DNA from: JAXMCK01 sp046349395
GTDB lineage: Bacteria > Pseudomonadota > Alphaproteobacteria > Geminicoccales > Geminicoccaceae
Direction of reading: 5' to 3'
Assembly (NCBI GenBank): GCA_046349395.1
Contig: JAXMCK010000009.1
Location: forward strand, 1 to 64,000
DNA: 64,000 bases
The first letter of the stretch is position 1, and the number at the start of each line of letters is the position of its first letter. Of this stretch, positions 53,564 to 62,907 are shown in pieces. Position numbers and translations under genes: made by a program. The notes under the pieces are model-generated. The model was not told the DNA's origin. It worked only from the letters and a program-made list of their open reading frames with translations, and did no database searches.

Positions 53564-53621
53564 CGTCGACCTCCTCGCGATCGGACAACCGACCCATCGG
53601 CTACGGGTTGCCTTGCCGGCC

Positions 53622-54008
53622 TCAATCCGTCCGGTACAGGTAGGCCGCGACGTCACGCGCCTCGCGCTCGGTCAGGTGGAAGGCCGGCATCGCAGTCTTC
53701 GGATCGAGGGACGGTGCGTCGCGGATCCAGCGGATCAGGCTCGGCGGCCGGTTCGGCAGGAAGCCCGCCACGTAGGCGCGTTGCGCGAGGTCGCGCAGCG
53801 GCGGTCCGACGCGGCCGCGCGCCCCGGGTACACCCGGAATCACGTGGCAGGCGCCGCACCCATCGCGGGAAAGGATGCGGCGTCCGCTGGCGAGGTCGCC
53901 CTCCACCAGGAGCAACTCCTCGCCGACGTCGCCCCCCTGGTCGCAAGCCGCGAGCGTGAGGAGTGCCGTGACCAGCATGGCAAGGTGCCGCTGCGGCAGT
54001 CCCCTCAT
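53622..54008 (-). CDS. monoheme cytochrome c lipoprotein
   Basis: A 128-residue class I cytochrome c. The lipobox is TLAAC, one heme site reads CGACH, and a Met ligand is in KTAMPAFHLTE. It should be anchored on the outer face of the inner membrane and can shuttle electrons to the CoxB cytochrome domain. ATG 54008 overlaps the stop of the triheme gene; the longer frame to 54197 would run into it. A 58-base gap precedes ctaG. Confidence 0.92.
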   Translation of the reverse strand: MRGLPQRHLAMLVTALLTLAACDQGGDVGEELLLVEGDLASGRRILSRDGCGACHVIPGVPGARGRVGPPLRDLAQRAYVAGFLPNRPPSLIRWIRDAPSLDPKTAMPAFHLTEREARDVAAYLYRTD

Positions 54009-55390
54009 CGGCGCGCCACCGCATCGGCAGGTAGCGGCTGCGTGGCGTACCATGCCGCCACGGCCCGGATCTCCGCGGGCGAGAGTGGCCAGTGGGACTC
54101 CTTCGCCGGCGGCCTCCTCGGGTCGATGCCGACGCCGTACGCCATGATGCGGGCGAAGACATCGCCGGACCCGCCGCCGCGTACCCCTCGCATCCACAGC
54201 TCGAGCTGGGACGAGACAAAGCCGGCGTGTTGCCCCTCAAGCCGCGGGATCAGCGGATGCCGCGACGTCCCGCCGTGGCAGGCGGTGCAGGCAGCGACGC
54301 CGCGATCGGGCCGTCCTTCCTCCGCGATTCGCCGGCCGAGTGACAGCGTCGCCGTCTCGGGGCCATCGCCAGAATCGGACGGGACTGGTTGCACCGCATA
54401 ATGCGCTGCCAGAGCATTGATCTCCTCGGCGGCCAGCTCCGCCGCCACCGGCTGCATGATGCCGCTCGGGCGCGTGCCGAGGGCGTAGGCCTGGAGGGCC
54501 GCACGAAGATAGGCTTCGCTCTGTCCGACCAGACGGGGAAAGGCGCCGCTTTCACCACCGAGGCCATCGGCGCCGTGACAACGGCCGCAGGCGGCGATGC
54601 CGTTGCCCGCGGGACCGTTCATCAGCAGCAGCGACACGCCTTCCGCAACCCCTTCGGTCGCTGAGCCGATCTCGCCAAAGGCTAGTCGGCGGTAGGCGGC
54701 CGGCTCCATCTGCGGCAGATGCCGCAGGAACGCCACAACCGCCCAGACCTCGTCATCGCGCTCCGGCGCTACCCAGGACGGCATGCCGGCGTACTTGATC
54801 CCGTGCCGGACGATCCAGAACAACTCCTCGGGAGACCAGTCCCGGATGCGGTCGCCGAGGTACGGTGGCTCCGGCAACATCCGCCGGGCGATGGGATTTC
54901 GCGCCTCCCCGGGTGCGCCATGGCAAGGTGCACACCCGCCCTGGTAGTGCCCGGCCCCGCGTCGTACCGCGCCGGGATCCTCCAGAACTTCGGCAGGGAT
55001 CCGGATCCCGACCGTGTGCGCTGCGACGGACTTGTCGAGGGCGAAGCTGAGGAAGAGGCGAAAGAACGGATAGTGCCCCGAGGTCGCCGCCACACTGTAC
55101 ACGCCCGACCAGGCAAACAGCACGGCACCCGCGAGGGTGGCGGCACTCAGCCCGACGATCAATCGCCAGTGCGACGCCAGATGTACCAGGAGATCGCGAA
55201 GATTGTCGTCGAGCTCTTGCAAACGCTCCCGCAGACCGCGACGGCGCGCTGAGCTGTCGGCGTCACGCTTCGCTCGCGGACCTCGGAGCCCACCTCCACC
55301 CGAGTCTGTCGTGGCAACCCCGTGGCGCAATCCAGCGTGCCGGCTTGAGGGTGGTGGCGCGTGACGTCCGGCCGAACCGCTGCGTCGCAT
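54005..55390 (-). CDS. membrane-anchored triheme cytochrome c
   Basis: A protein of up to 461 residues. A charged N-terminus is followed by one membrane helix (LIVGLSAATLAGAVLFAWSG, about 78-98) and three cytochrome c domains with CAPCH, CGRCH and CTACH. The likely Met ligands include YAGMPSWV and SGIMQPV. It heads the second oxidase operon and could pass electrons to the lipoprotein cytochrome or to CoxB. No ribosome binding site is clear at ATG 55390, and the first 50 residues look unlike protein, so the true start may be further in. Confidence 0.88.
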   Translation of the reverse strand: MRRSGSAGRHAPPPSSRHAGLRHGVATTDSGGGGLRGPRAKRDADSSARRRGLRERLQELDDNLRDLLVHLASHWRLIVGLSAATLAGAVLFAWSGVYSVAATSGHYPFFRLFLSFALDKSVAAHTVGIRIPAEVLEDPGAVRRGAGHYQGGCAPCHGAPGEARNPIARRMLPEPPYLGDRIRDWSPEELFWIVRHGIKYAGMPSWVAPERDDEVWAVVAFLRHLPQMEPAAYRRLAFGEIGSATEGVAEGVSLLLMNGPAGNGIAACGRCHGADGLGGESGAFPRLVGQSEAYLRAALQAYALGTRPSGIMQPVAAELAAEEINALAAHYAVQPVPSDSGDGPETATLSLGRRIAEEGRPDRGVAACTACHGGTSRHPLIPRLEGQHAGFVSSQLELWMRGVRGGGSGDVFARIMAYGVGIDPRRPPAKESHWPLSPAEIRAVAAWYATQPLPADAVARR

Positions 55391-55499
55391 TGGAGCGAAC
55401 GGCCGCAGCGATCGGTACGTTCCACGTCAGGCGGGCAGTTACGACGAGTTCGCGGGAGCAGCTGACGGAACCGCCGATCCGCACGGCCCCTTCTGCGCC

Positions 55500-56759
55500 A
55501 TGCCTACGATGTTCGAGTTCGCTGCCTTCCTGCTCACCTTGGTCGCCGCAAGCGGGTGGCTGAATCAACGATTCGTCGGCTTGCCGCGCACCACGGCTCT
55601 GCTGGTCCTGGGCGCCGCGTTCTCAGCCGCCCTGTTCGGTGCGGACAAGCTGGGGCATCGCGTTGGGCTCGATTTTGATCTTTCGAGTTGGATCGGCGAG
55701 ATCGACTTCAGTGCGACCGTGCTTCAAGGAATGCTTGGATTTCTGCTGTTTGCAGGCGCCCTGCACGTTGAATTCGACGAGTTGCGGACGCGGCGATGGA
55801 CCATTTTCGCAATGGCGACTGTAGGGGTCGTGATCTCCACCGCCATCGTTGGCATCGGCCTCTGGCTTGTGGCGCCGCTGCTGGGCTACCCCATCACACT
55901 TCCCTGGGCATTGGTATTCGGGGCGCTCATCAGTCCGACGGATCCGGTCGCCGTGCTTGGCACAATCAAGCGGGTTGGAATGCCCGACGGACTGGGCATC
56001 ACCATGACCGGCGAATCTCTGTTCAACGACGGCGTGGGCATCGCTTTGTTCACCCTGCTGTTGCGCTTCGCCACGGAGGGGGGCCAGGACATAAGCGCGC
56101 TCGAGGTCGTCGGCTTCTTCGCCCTCGAAGCTCTGGGAGCAATCATCCTCGGGGCGGTTGCAGGCTGGATCGCTTTTCGTGCCTTGAAGGTGATCGACGA
56201 ACGCGGCCTCGAGGTGCTCATCACTCTGGCGCTCGTTGCCGGCACCTATGCTGTTGCCGAGCGATTCGAGATGAGCGGACCCATTGCGGTGGTGATCTGT
56301 GGGCTTATTATCGGCAATCTTGGCACGCGCTATGCGATGAGCGAGGCTACGTTAGCCTATCTGCGGCCATTCTGGGACCTCACCGACGAGGTGCTCAATG
56401 CCCTCCTCTTCTTCCTCATCGGGCTTGAGACACTGGCCCTCGCCTTCGATCCAGCGCTGGGATGGCCCGCGGCATCCGCCGTTCCCCTGGCATTGTTGGC
56501 CCGCCTCGTCGCCGTCAGCAGTGCCGTTGGGATCATGTCGTTCATCACGACCTTTCCCTACGGCACAGTCCGCATCCTGACCTGGGGTGGCGTGCGCGGC
56601 GGCATCTCCATCGCGCTTGCGTTGTCGCTGCCGCAATCGGAGGCGCGTCCCCTCATCCTGGCGGCCACCTATTTGGTCGTCCTCACCACGCTGTTGCTGC
56701 AGGCGCCGACCCTGGCGCCGCTCGTGCGCTCGATGAAGGTGAAGGGCGAGCAGGCCTGA
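55500..56759 (+). CDS. CPA1 family Na+/H+ antiporter
   Basis: A 419-residue antiporter with about twelve helices. The core motif is GALISPTDPVAVLGTIKR, and GESLFNDGVGIALFTLL gives the second conserved acidic site of CPA1/NhaP transporters; WGGVRGGISIALALSLP is also typical. It would exchange Na+ or K+ for H+. ATG 55500 has a second ATG at 55509. It is divergent from the cytochrome operon with 109 bases between. Confidence 0.93.
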   Translation: MPTMFEFAAFLLTLVAASGWLNQRFVGLPRTTALLVLGAAFSAALFGADKLGHRVGLDFDLSSWIGEIDFSATVLQGMLGFLLFAGALHVEFDELRTRRWTIFAMATVGVVISTAIVGIGLWLVAPLLGYPITLPWALVFGALISPTDPVAVLGTIKRVGMPDGLGITMTGESLFNDGVGIALFTLLLRFATEGGQDISALEVVGFFALEALGAIILGAVAGWIAFRALKVIDERGLEVLITLALVAGTYAVAERFEMSGPIAVVICGLIIGNLGTRYAMSEATLAYLRPFWDLTDEVLNALLFFLIGLETLALAFDPALGWPAASAVPLALLARLVAVSSAVGIMSFITTFPYGTVRILTWGGVRGGISIALALSLPQSEARPLILAATYLVVLTTLLLQAPTLAPLVRSMKVKGEQA

Positions 56760-56775
56760 AAGCATGCTCCGCCGT

Positions 56776-57510
56776 TCACATGGCTTCCTTGATGCCCGAC
56801 CGGATGAGCCACCAGTTGACGGGGTAGGCGGTCATGAAGCCGGCCAGCATGGCAATCTGCATCATGAACCAGAACTCGGGCGAGGCCGTCTCCAGCCGCG
56901 TGCCGAGCAGATCGCGAAAGATCCAGAAGGCCGCGATGGCCATGAAGCCGTACATGCCGAGCTGCCAGGCGGTCAGCGAGAGCGTGTCCGCCTTCACCGC
57001 CTGCCAGAGACCCTGACCCACCGACAGGTCGCGCATCGGCTTGATCGTGAAGTACTGGAAGGCGATGCCGATCACGAAGGCGAAGAGGTAGTCCAGCACC
57101 CAGACGGCGAACATCTTCTCGCCGAACAGCCAGTGCCAGCCGAACCAGGTGGCGACCACAGGTGCTAGCACCATCAGCCATTCCGCGATGATGTCACCCA
57201 GCGTGCAGCCGCTGCCGCAGTGCGAGGCACCCTTGCCCACCTTGGCCCAGAACGGCGTTTCCTTCTTGCTCGGCATCTCCTCGTGCCGGTCCATGGCGGC
57301 TTGCGCACGCTCGCGCGTCGCGAGCCGGCCGTAGCGGAAGTAGCTCCACACCCAGAGCACGCTGCCAAACAGCGCGGTGATCGGCCAGACCAGGTTCATG
57401 ATCCACATCTGCTGCGGATGGCGGATCACGTCGACGGCCACGACAACCGAACAGGCTCCGGCCAGGACGAGCGAGCCGATGGAGAGGAGATGAAGCCAGT
57501 TCGGGACCAT
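56776..57510 (-). CDS. DUF4396 membrane protein
   Basis: A 244-residue membrane protein of the DUF4396 family with about six helices. The motif GASHCGSGCTLGDIIAEW (about residue 94) holds two Cys and one His close together on a loop, so metal or heme binding is conceivable, but no function is proven. The C-terminus matches the family: MTAYPVNWWLIRSGIKEAM. It converges on the antiporter gene with a 16-base gap. Confidence 0.85.
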   Translation of the reverse strand: MVPNWLHLLSIGSLVLAGACSVVVAVDVIRHPQQMWIMNLVWPITALFGSVLWVWSYFRYGRLATRERAQAAMDRHEEMPSKKETPFWAKVGKGASHCGSGCTLGDIIAEWLMVLAPVVATWFGWHWLFGEKMFAVWVLDYLFAFVIGIAFQYFTIKPMRDLSVGQGLWQAVKADTLSLTAWQLGMYGFMAIAAFWIFRDLLGTRLETASPEFWFMMQIAMLAGFMTAYPVNWWLIRSGIKEAM

Positions 57511-57775
57511 CGTGGATGCCTTCGATCGCGAGCATGCGATCGCAACGGCACCCGCGCGCCTGCGTTCCAGCGATAGCGACGGTCTTGCAATTCGGCCCGG
57601 AACCGCACCGATCGAAGGCTTGTTCGGCCGTCACGAGCCTACGCCGCTGAGGCCAAGCCGCTGCATCGCGACAGCACTGCATCCGGCCGGTCCGTCCCGT
57701 AACCTCGTGGAGGTCCGGCGCAAGCGCGCCGTAACAGCCCTCGCCAGCCTGATCACTGTAGGCTATCGCGTTCGG

Positions 57776-59107
57776 ATGGACATCTCCCAGCAGGTTCGGC
57801 GTCACCGTGTGGCGTGGCTTTCCGGCAAGGTCTGGCGCGGGCGCATGGTCTTTGCCACGGGTGCTGTCGCAATCGGCATTGCGGCTGTGATCTTCGCCTG
57901 GTCGGCCGACCTTGCCGGCGGAGGTTTCGAGCTGTTGCGGGAGCGTTGGCCCTTGCTCCCGCTGTTCATGACGCCCGTCGGCTTCGCCACCTTGGCCTGG
58001 ATCACGAAGCGCTGGTTCCCCGGTGCCGAAGGCAGTGGCATCCCGCAGGCGATCGCCGCAAGGAGAACGCGCGACGCGTCCTATCGCCGACGGCTGCTCG
58101 GCGTGCGGGTCACGTTGGGCAAGATCATCCTGACCGTCGCCGGTCTCGCCATCGGCGCTTCGATCGGCCGCGAGGGCCCGACGGTGCAGGTCGGAGCCTC
58201 GGTCATGCTCATGGTCGCCGGTGTGGCCGGCATCGGGGCGACGCGAGGACTCGTTCTCGCCGGAGGAGCAGCCGGCGTGGCCGCCGCGTTCAACACGCCC
58301 CTGGCCGGCGTGGTGTTTGCCATAGAGGAGATGGCGAAGGCCTTCGAGCACCGCTTCAGCGGTCCGATCCTGGGTGCCGTCGTGCTCGCGGGTCTCACCG
58401 GCATCGCACTGATCGGCGACTATCGCTACTTCGGACACGCTTCCACGCACCTGGCAGTCCCTCAGGACTGGCTTGCGGTGCCCGTCTGCGGGATCGTCTG
58501 CGGAACGCTGGGAGGGCTGTTCAGCCTCGGGGTCCTCCGCGTGGCGACCGCGCGCCAAGGACTCCTTGCTGCCCGACGCACCCATACGGTCCTGTTCGCC
58601 TTCGCCTGCGGCATCCTGGTGGCTGGGCTCGGATGGCTGACCGACGGCTACGCGCACGGCACCTCGTACGACGTGACCCGCGGACTGATCGACGGCGGCA
58701 CCGGCCCTGCCCTCTGGGCGGCGCCGCTGAAGCTCCTAGCGACCCTGGCCTCGTCCGTCAGCGGCATACCGGGAGGCCTGTTCGCCCCGTCGCTGTCGGT
58801 CGGCGCCGGCCTGGGTCCTGCTCTCGGCCACCTGCTCCCGGACATGGACCTGCGGGCGCTCAGCCTGCTGGCTATGGTCGGCTACTTCGCCGGCGTGGTG
58901 CAGGCACCGCTCACTGCCTTCGTCATCGTGCTGGAGATGATCGACGACAGCCGCATGGTGGTGCCGCTCATGGCCACCGCGTTGCTCGCTACCGGGGCAT
59001 CGCGCCTCATTTGCCCGCACTCGCTCTATCACACGCTGTCGCGTGGCTATGACCGCGGTGCTGCGGAGAGCACGGAGAAGACACCGCTCGAGCCGTCACG
59101 CCTCTAG
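57776..59107 (+). CDS. ClC-family Cl-/H+ antiporter
   Basis: A 443-residue ClC protein. The ion-path motifs are GAEGSGIPQ, GREGPTVQ with the gating glutamate, and GGLFAPSLSVG; the second glutamate needed for H+ coupling is in GVVFAIEEM. This residue set suggests a Cl-/H+ exchanger rather than a channel. ATG 57776 is preferred over the open frame start at 57512. It lacks the C-terminal CBS domains of larger family members. Confidence 0.92.
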   Translation: MDISQQVRRHRVAWLSGKVWRGRMVFATGAVAIGIAAVIFAWSADLAGGGFELLRERWPLLPLFMTPVGFATLAWITKRWFPGAEGSGIPQAIAARRTRDASYRRRLLGVRVTLGKIILTVAGLAIGASIGREGPTVQVGASVMLMVAGVAGIGATRGLVLAGGAAGVAAAFNTPLAGVVFAIEEMAKAFEHRFSGPILGAVVLAGLTGIALIGDYRYFGHASTHLAVPQDWLAVPVCGIVCGTLGGLFSLGVLRVATARQGLLAARRTHTVLFAFACGILVAGLGWLTDGYAHGTSYDVTRGLIDGGTGPALWAAPLKLLATLASSVSGIPGGLFAPSLSVGAGLGPALGHLLPDMDLRALSLLAMVGYFAGVVQAPLTAFVIVLEMIDDSRMVVPLMATALLATGASRLICPHSLYHTLSRGYDRGAAESTEKTPLEPSRL

Positions 59108-59160
59108 GTAGTGCTGCGGCGCATCTGTGTCGGGAGAGTTCGTGGCGCAGGTGGAGTGCG

Positions 59161-60948
59161 TCAGAGCCCTCTTTCGCGAGCGGGCTTCGAACTGGCGGCG
59201 AGGTTGTTGGCGGAGTTGATCAGCGCAATGTGGGAGAAGGCCTGCGGAAAGTTGCCGAGCTGACGGCGCGCTCTAGGGTCATATTCCTCGGCGAGCAGGC
59301 CGACATCGTTGCACAGGCGGAGTAGGCGCTCGAAGAGACGGCGTGCGTCGTCGTGCCGGCCGAGGAGAAGGTAGGCATCGACGAGCCAGAAGCTGCAGGC
59401 GACGAAGATGCCCTCCTCGCCGCCGCCGATGCCATCGTGGGTCGACTCCTGATTGTAGCGCCTCACGAGCCCCTCTTCGGCGAGACGCCCGTCGATCGCG
59501 GCCACGGTACCTGCGAACCTCGGATCGTGCGGCTCGACGAAGCCGAGTGCCGCCAGTTGCAGCAGGCTCGCATCCATCGCCTTGCCCCCGTAGACCTGCA
59601 CGAAACTGCCGAGCTCCGTGTCATACCCGTGCTCGCAGACGTCGGCATGGATCGCGGCGCGCACCTGCCGCCACTTCTCCAAAGGAGTGTCCAGACCGAA
59701 CTGCTCGGCGCTCTTGATCGCCCGGTCGAAGGCCACCCAAGCCATCACCTTCGAATAGGTGAACTGTCGCCGCTCGCCGCGTACTTCCCAGATGCCGGAA
59801 TCGGGCTGGCGCCAGATCTGTTCCAGATGCCGGAGCAGGGCCCGCTGGAGTTGCCAGCCGATCTCGCTCTCGGGCAGCCCGGCCCGTCTCGCCTGGTGCA
59901 GGGCATCCATGATCTCGCCATAGACATCGAGCTGAAGCTGCCGGTGCGCCGCATTCCCGATGCGCACCGGCCGTGAACCGGCAAAGCCCGAAAGCCAGTC
60001 CGCCTGCCACTCGTCCAGACGTCGTTCTCCGGCGACCCCGTAGACCGTGCGGAGCTGATCGGGTGCTCCCGCCACGGCGCGCAGCAGCCAGTTCCGGCAA
60101 TCGCCGGCCTCCTGCTCGTAGCCGGCGTTCATGAGCGTCATCAGGGTCAGGGTCGCATCGCGCAGCCAGCAGTAACGGTAGTCCCAGTTGCGGGCACCGC
60201 CCCAGCGCTCGGGCAGCGACGTCGTCGGTGCTGCGACGATCCCACCGGTCGGCTCGTAGATGAACGCCTTCAGCGTCAGTAGGGAGCGCATCACCTGACT
60301 CGACCAGGGTCCCCGGTATCGGGAACGGGCGGCCCAGTCTCGCCAGAACCGCTCCGCCTCGGCGAGTGCATCCTCGGCATCGGGCATCGGCCTGAGTTCC
60401 AGATGGGACGGGATGTAGTGCAGTCCGAAACTGACCGACTGGCCAACCTCGACCGTGAACTCCGCGACGGTCCTCATGCCTTCGCCGCGACAGGGTACGT
60501 CCGTCTGTAGGACGGCCATGTCGGGGCCTGCGACTGCACGTATCCCGCCCGCCGTGTCCGCCGTAACCCAGGGTACCTCGGCGCCATAGCCGAAGCGCAG
60601 GATCAGGTCCGTGCGCATCGTGCACCGTCCCGCCTCGCCGCGCACGATACGGACGAGCGAAGGATTTTCGCGTTCAGTCGCCATGAAATCGATCAGCGTG
60701 ACCGCACCGCTCGGGGTCTCGAAGCGGGTCTCCAGCACCATGCTGTCCTCGCGATAGCCCCGGTGGATCGCGTTCACCGGACCGACCGGGGCAAGGCACC
60801 AGCAACCGTCGCCCGCGTCACCCAGAAGGGCTGCGAAGAGGGCCGGGGAGTCGAATCGAGGCCAGCATAGCCAGTCGATCGTGCCGTCGCGCGCGACCAG
60901 TGCGGCACTGCGGCCGTCGCCGATGAAGGCATGGTCCTCGATCAGCAT
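59161..60948 (-). CDS. glycoside hydrolase family 15 (glucoamylase/trehalase-like)
   Basis: A 595-residue GH15 enzyme. The N-terminal beta domain opens IEDHAFIGDGRSAALVARDG; the catalytic domain has NWDYRYCWLRDA, the general acid in SGIWEVRG, and the general base in LLAEEYDP. No signal peptide is present, so it acts inside the cell. Bacterial members include glucoamylases and trehalases; given the trehalose-6-phosphate synthase gene in this window, trehalase is an attractive but unproven option. It is divergent from the SDR gene. Confidence 0.92.
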   Translation of the reverse strand: MLIEDHAFIGDGRSAALVARDGTIDWLCWPRFDSPALFAALLGDAGDGCWCLAPVGPVNAIHRGYREDSMVLETRFETPSGAVTLIDFMATERENPSLVRIVRGEAGRCTMRTDLILRFGYGAEVPWVTADTAGGIRAVAGPDMAVLQTDVPCRGEGMRTVAEFTVEVGQSVSFGLHYIPSHLELRPMPDAEDALAEAERFWRDWAARSRYRGPWSSQVMRSLLTLKAFIYEPTGGIVAAPTTSLPERWGGARNWDYRYCWLRDATLTLMTLMNAGYEQEAGDCRNWLLRAVAGAPDQLRTVYGVAGERRLDEWQADWLSGFAGSRPVRIGNAAHRQLQLDVYGEIMDALHQARRAGLPESEIGWQLQRALLRHLEQIWRQPDSGIWEVRGERRQFTYSKVMAWVAFDRAIKSAEQFGLDTPLEKWRQVRAAIHADVCEHGYDTELGSFVQVYGGKAMDASLLQLAALGFVEPHDPRFAGTVAAIDGRLAEEGLVRRYNQESTHDGIGGGEEGIFVACSFWLVDAYLLLGRHDDARRLFERLLRLCNDVGLLAEEYDPRARRQLGNFPQAFSHIALINSANNLAASSKPARERGL

Positions 60949-61075
60949 CGCCCCCGCCGCCTGTCCCTACTTCGCCCTGCGGACCCGTCCAGCACAGCAA
61001 AGGATGGCTCAGGGGCTCGTTCCACGTGGCGACACGGCGCGGAACCGGCTGGCACGGATGGGGTTGAAACACATC

Positions 61076-62092
61076 ATGGCAGAGTACGATCAGGACCGCC
61101 CCGTGGTGGCCGTCACCGGCGCGTCGGCGGGTGTCGGGCGCGCTGTGGCGCTGGCCTTTGCCCGCCGCGGTGCGACGGTGGCTTTGATGTCGAGGCGCCG
61201 CGAGCGCCTGGATAGCGCAGCGCGGGAAGTCGAAGCGGCAGGCGGACTGGCGATGGTTGAGTCGGTCGACGTGAGCGACGCGGCTGCGGTCGAGGCCGCC
61301 GCCGCCAGGATCGCGTCGGTCTGCGGGCGGATCGACGTGTGGATCAACTGTGCGATGGTGACGGTGTTCGCACCCGTGCGTGACCTTCGGCCGGACGAGG
61401 TCAGGCGGGTCACGGAGGTCACCTATCTGGGCCAGGTGCACGGAACGCTCGCAGCCCTGCGCCACATGCGCCCACGCGATAGCGGTACCATCGTTCAGGT
61501 GGGCTCGGCCCTCGCCTACTGCTCCATTCCCTTGCAGTCGGCCTATTGCGCGGCGAAGGCGGCGGTCCGCGGCTTCACCGATTCGCTGCGCAGCGAGCTG
61601 ATCCACGAGCGGAGCGGCGTGCGGGTCACGATGATCCAGTTGCCCGGCATCGACACGCCCCAGTTCGACTGGGCGCGAAGCCGGTTGCCGCGGCAGCTGC
61701 AGCCCGTCCCGCCGATCTACGACCCCGAGGCCGTGGCCGAGCGCATCGTCAAAGCGGCGGCGACGGCACCCCGCGAGCTGTGGATCGGCACCTCGGCGAT
61801 GAAGGCTATTCTCGGCACCTTTGCCGCGCCCGGCATGCTCGACCGCATGATGGCGGACCGGGCCTGGGACGGGCAGATGACCCGGGCCGCGGCCGAGCCG
61901 CGCGCCGACAATCTGTTCGATGCGCCGGCGGGAGATCCCGGGGCGCACGGCAGGTTCGCCGCCCGGGAGCGCCACTCGGTCAGCGCGGTTTCCGGCGATG
62001 CCGCACGCTGGGCGATCGGACTTGCCGGCGTGGCAACGGCTGTCGGCGTCACGGCCCTCGCCTATGCGGCGGGGCGCCGCGCCACCCGTTAG
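61076..62092 (+). CDS. short-chain dehydrogenase with a C-terminal membrane segment
   Basis: A 338-residue SDR. The nucleotide-binding motif is TGASAGVG with SRRRERL, which suggests NADP preference; the catalytic residues are in GSALAYCSIPLQSAYCAAKAA (Ser, then Tyr-x3-Lys). The usual NNAG is NCAM here. A hydrophobic stretch near the C-terminus (IGLAGVATAVGVTALAYAAG) may anchor it to the membrane. ATG 61058 is an alternative start; neither has a clear ribosome binding site. The end overlaps the ASRT-like gene by four bases. Confidence 0.88.
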   Translation: MAEYDQDRPVVAVTGASAGVGRAVALAFARRGATVALMSRRRERLDSAAREVEAAGGLAMVESVDVSDAAAVEAAAARIASVCGRIDVWINCAMVTVFAPVRDLRPDEVRRVTEVTYLGQVHGTLAALRHMRPRDSGTIVQVGSALAYCSIPLQSAYCAAKAAVRGFTDSLRSELIHERSGVRVTMIQLPGIDTPQFDWARSRLPRQLQPVPPIYDPEAVAERIVKAAATAPRELWIGTSAMKAILGTFAAPGMLDRMMADRAWDGQMTRAAAEPRADNLFDAPAGDPGAHGRFAARERHSVSAVSGDAARWAIGLAGVATAVGVTALAYAAGRRATR

Positions 62093-62459
62093 GCCGGGTA
62101 TGCGACCGTCGACAGCAGGGCCAGCTCCGCCCGCCGCGAGTCGAGACGGGTATGCTGCACGACGATCGGAACGTCGGAACGGATGACCGAAGCATAGTCG
62201 GTGTCGCGCGGTACCGGCTCAGGATCGGCGAGATCGTTGAAACGCAAGTGCAGGGTCCGGCGCGCGTCGACGGTGACCTTGTAGGGACCGACGGGTTCGC
62301 GGTGGGCGAAGTATAGGGTGACTTCCACCTGCGCCGGACGATCGCCGGCATTCAGCAGGCAGATCGTCTCGTGCGAGACGAACTTGGGATCGGAGCTCGT
62401 GCTGGAGGCAGGGATGTAGCCTTCGGCGACGGCCCAGATGTCCGACCGATCTCGGTCAT
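62089..62459 (-). pseudogene. sensory rhodopsin transducer (ASRT)-like protein with an early frameshift
   Basis: The frame ending at 62089 matches the Anabaena sensory rhodopsin transducer family: WAVAEGYIP, SHETICLLNAGDRPAQVEVT, REPVGPY, LRFNDLADPEPVPRDTDYA and VPIVVQHTRLDSRRAE. It has no start. The ATG at 62459 opens MTEIGRT, the expected N-terminus, in a different frame; adding one base near 62440 joins the two into a normal protein of about 124 residues. Members form beta-sandwich oligomers that may bind sugars or DNA and are widespread in organisms without the rhodopsin, as appears here. It lies two bases after the PPC-domain gene, so they form an operon. Confidence 0.78.
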
Positions 62460-62461
62460 GG

Positions 62462-62907
62462 TCAGCTCTCCGGGCGGATGAGGGTGAGCCCGGTCGCCTC
62501 GTCCAGGCGGCGGCGAAGATGCGCCGGGCTCTCGGTGACGATGACCTCGAGCGTCGGCCGCACGTGCCCCTCCTTGAGGTGCCCCGCCAACGCGGATCCG
62601 TCCCGTCGGCCGAGCACGACGTGCATGTGCAGCGCCGGCTTGCCGGCGTCGTCGATTCCGATGTCGCCCAGCAAGGTCGCGACCTCCACCTGCTCGTCGA
62701 CACCGATGTGAAGATAGTCCTTCGCTTCCCAATCGAAGTAGGCGAGAACCGCGCGTTCGAAGGCACCGATCGCCGACAGGCTGGCCTCGTTCAATCCTTC
62801 CCGGCCGGCGTACTGCGTCAGCGAGGCCGTGACCTCGTCCCCCTGGTCGAGCACGACCACGAAGGTGCGCTGCCCGGCCTGCTCGTGAAGAAGCTTGGTC
62901 CGCATGG
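62462..62907 (-). CDS. PPC/DUF296 domain protein
   Basis: A 148-residue single-domain protein of the PPC (DUF296) family. The conserved metal-site histidines are in ALHMHVVLGRRDG and GHLKEGHV, followed by the family ending TLEVIVTESP. In plants the domain sits behind AT-hooks and forms trimers; the bacterial stand-alone proteins are of unknown function. GAAGGAGG is placed ideally before ATG 62907. It is cotranscribed with the ASRT-like gene. Confidence 0.88.
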
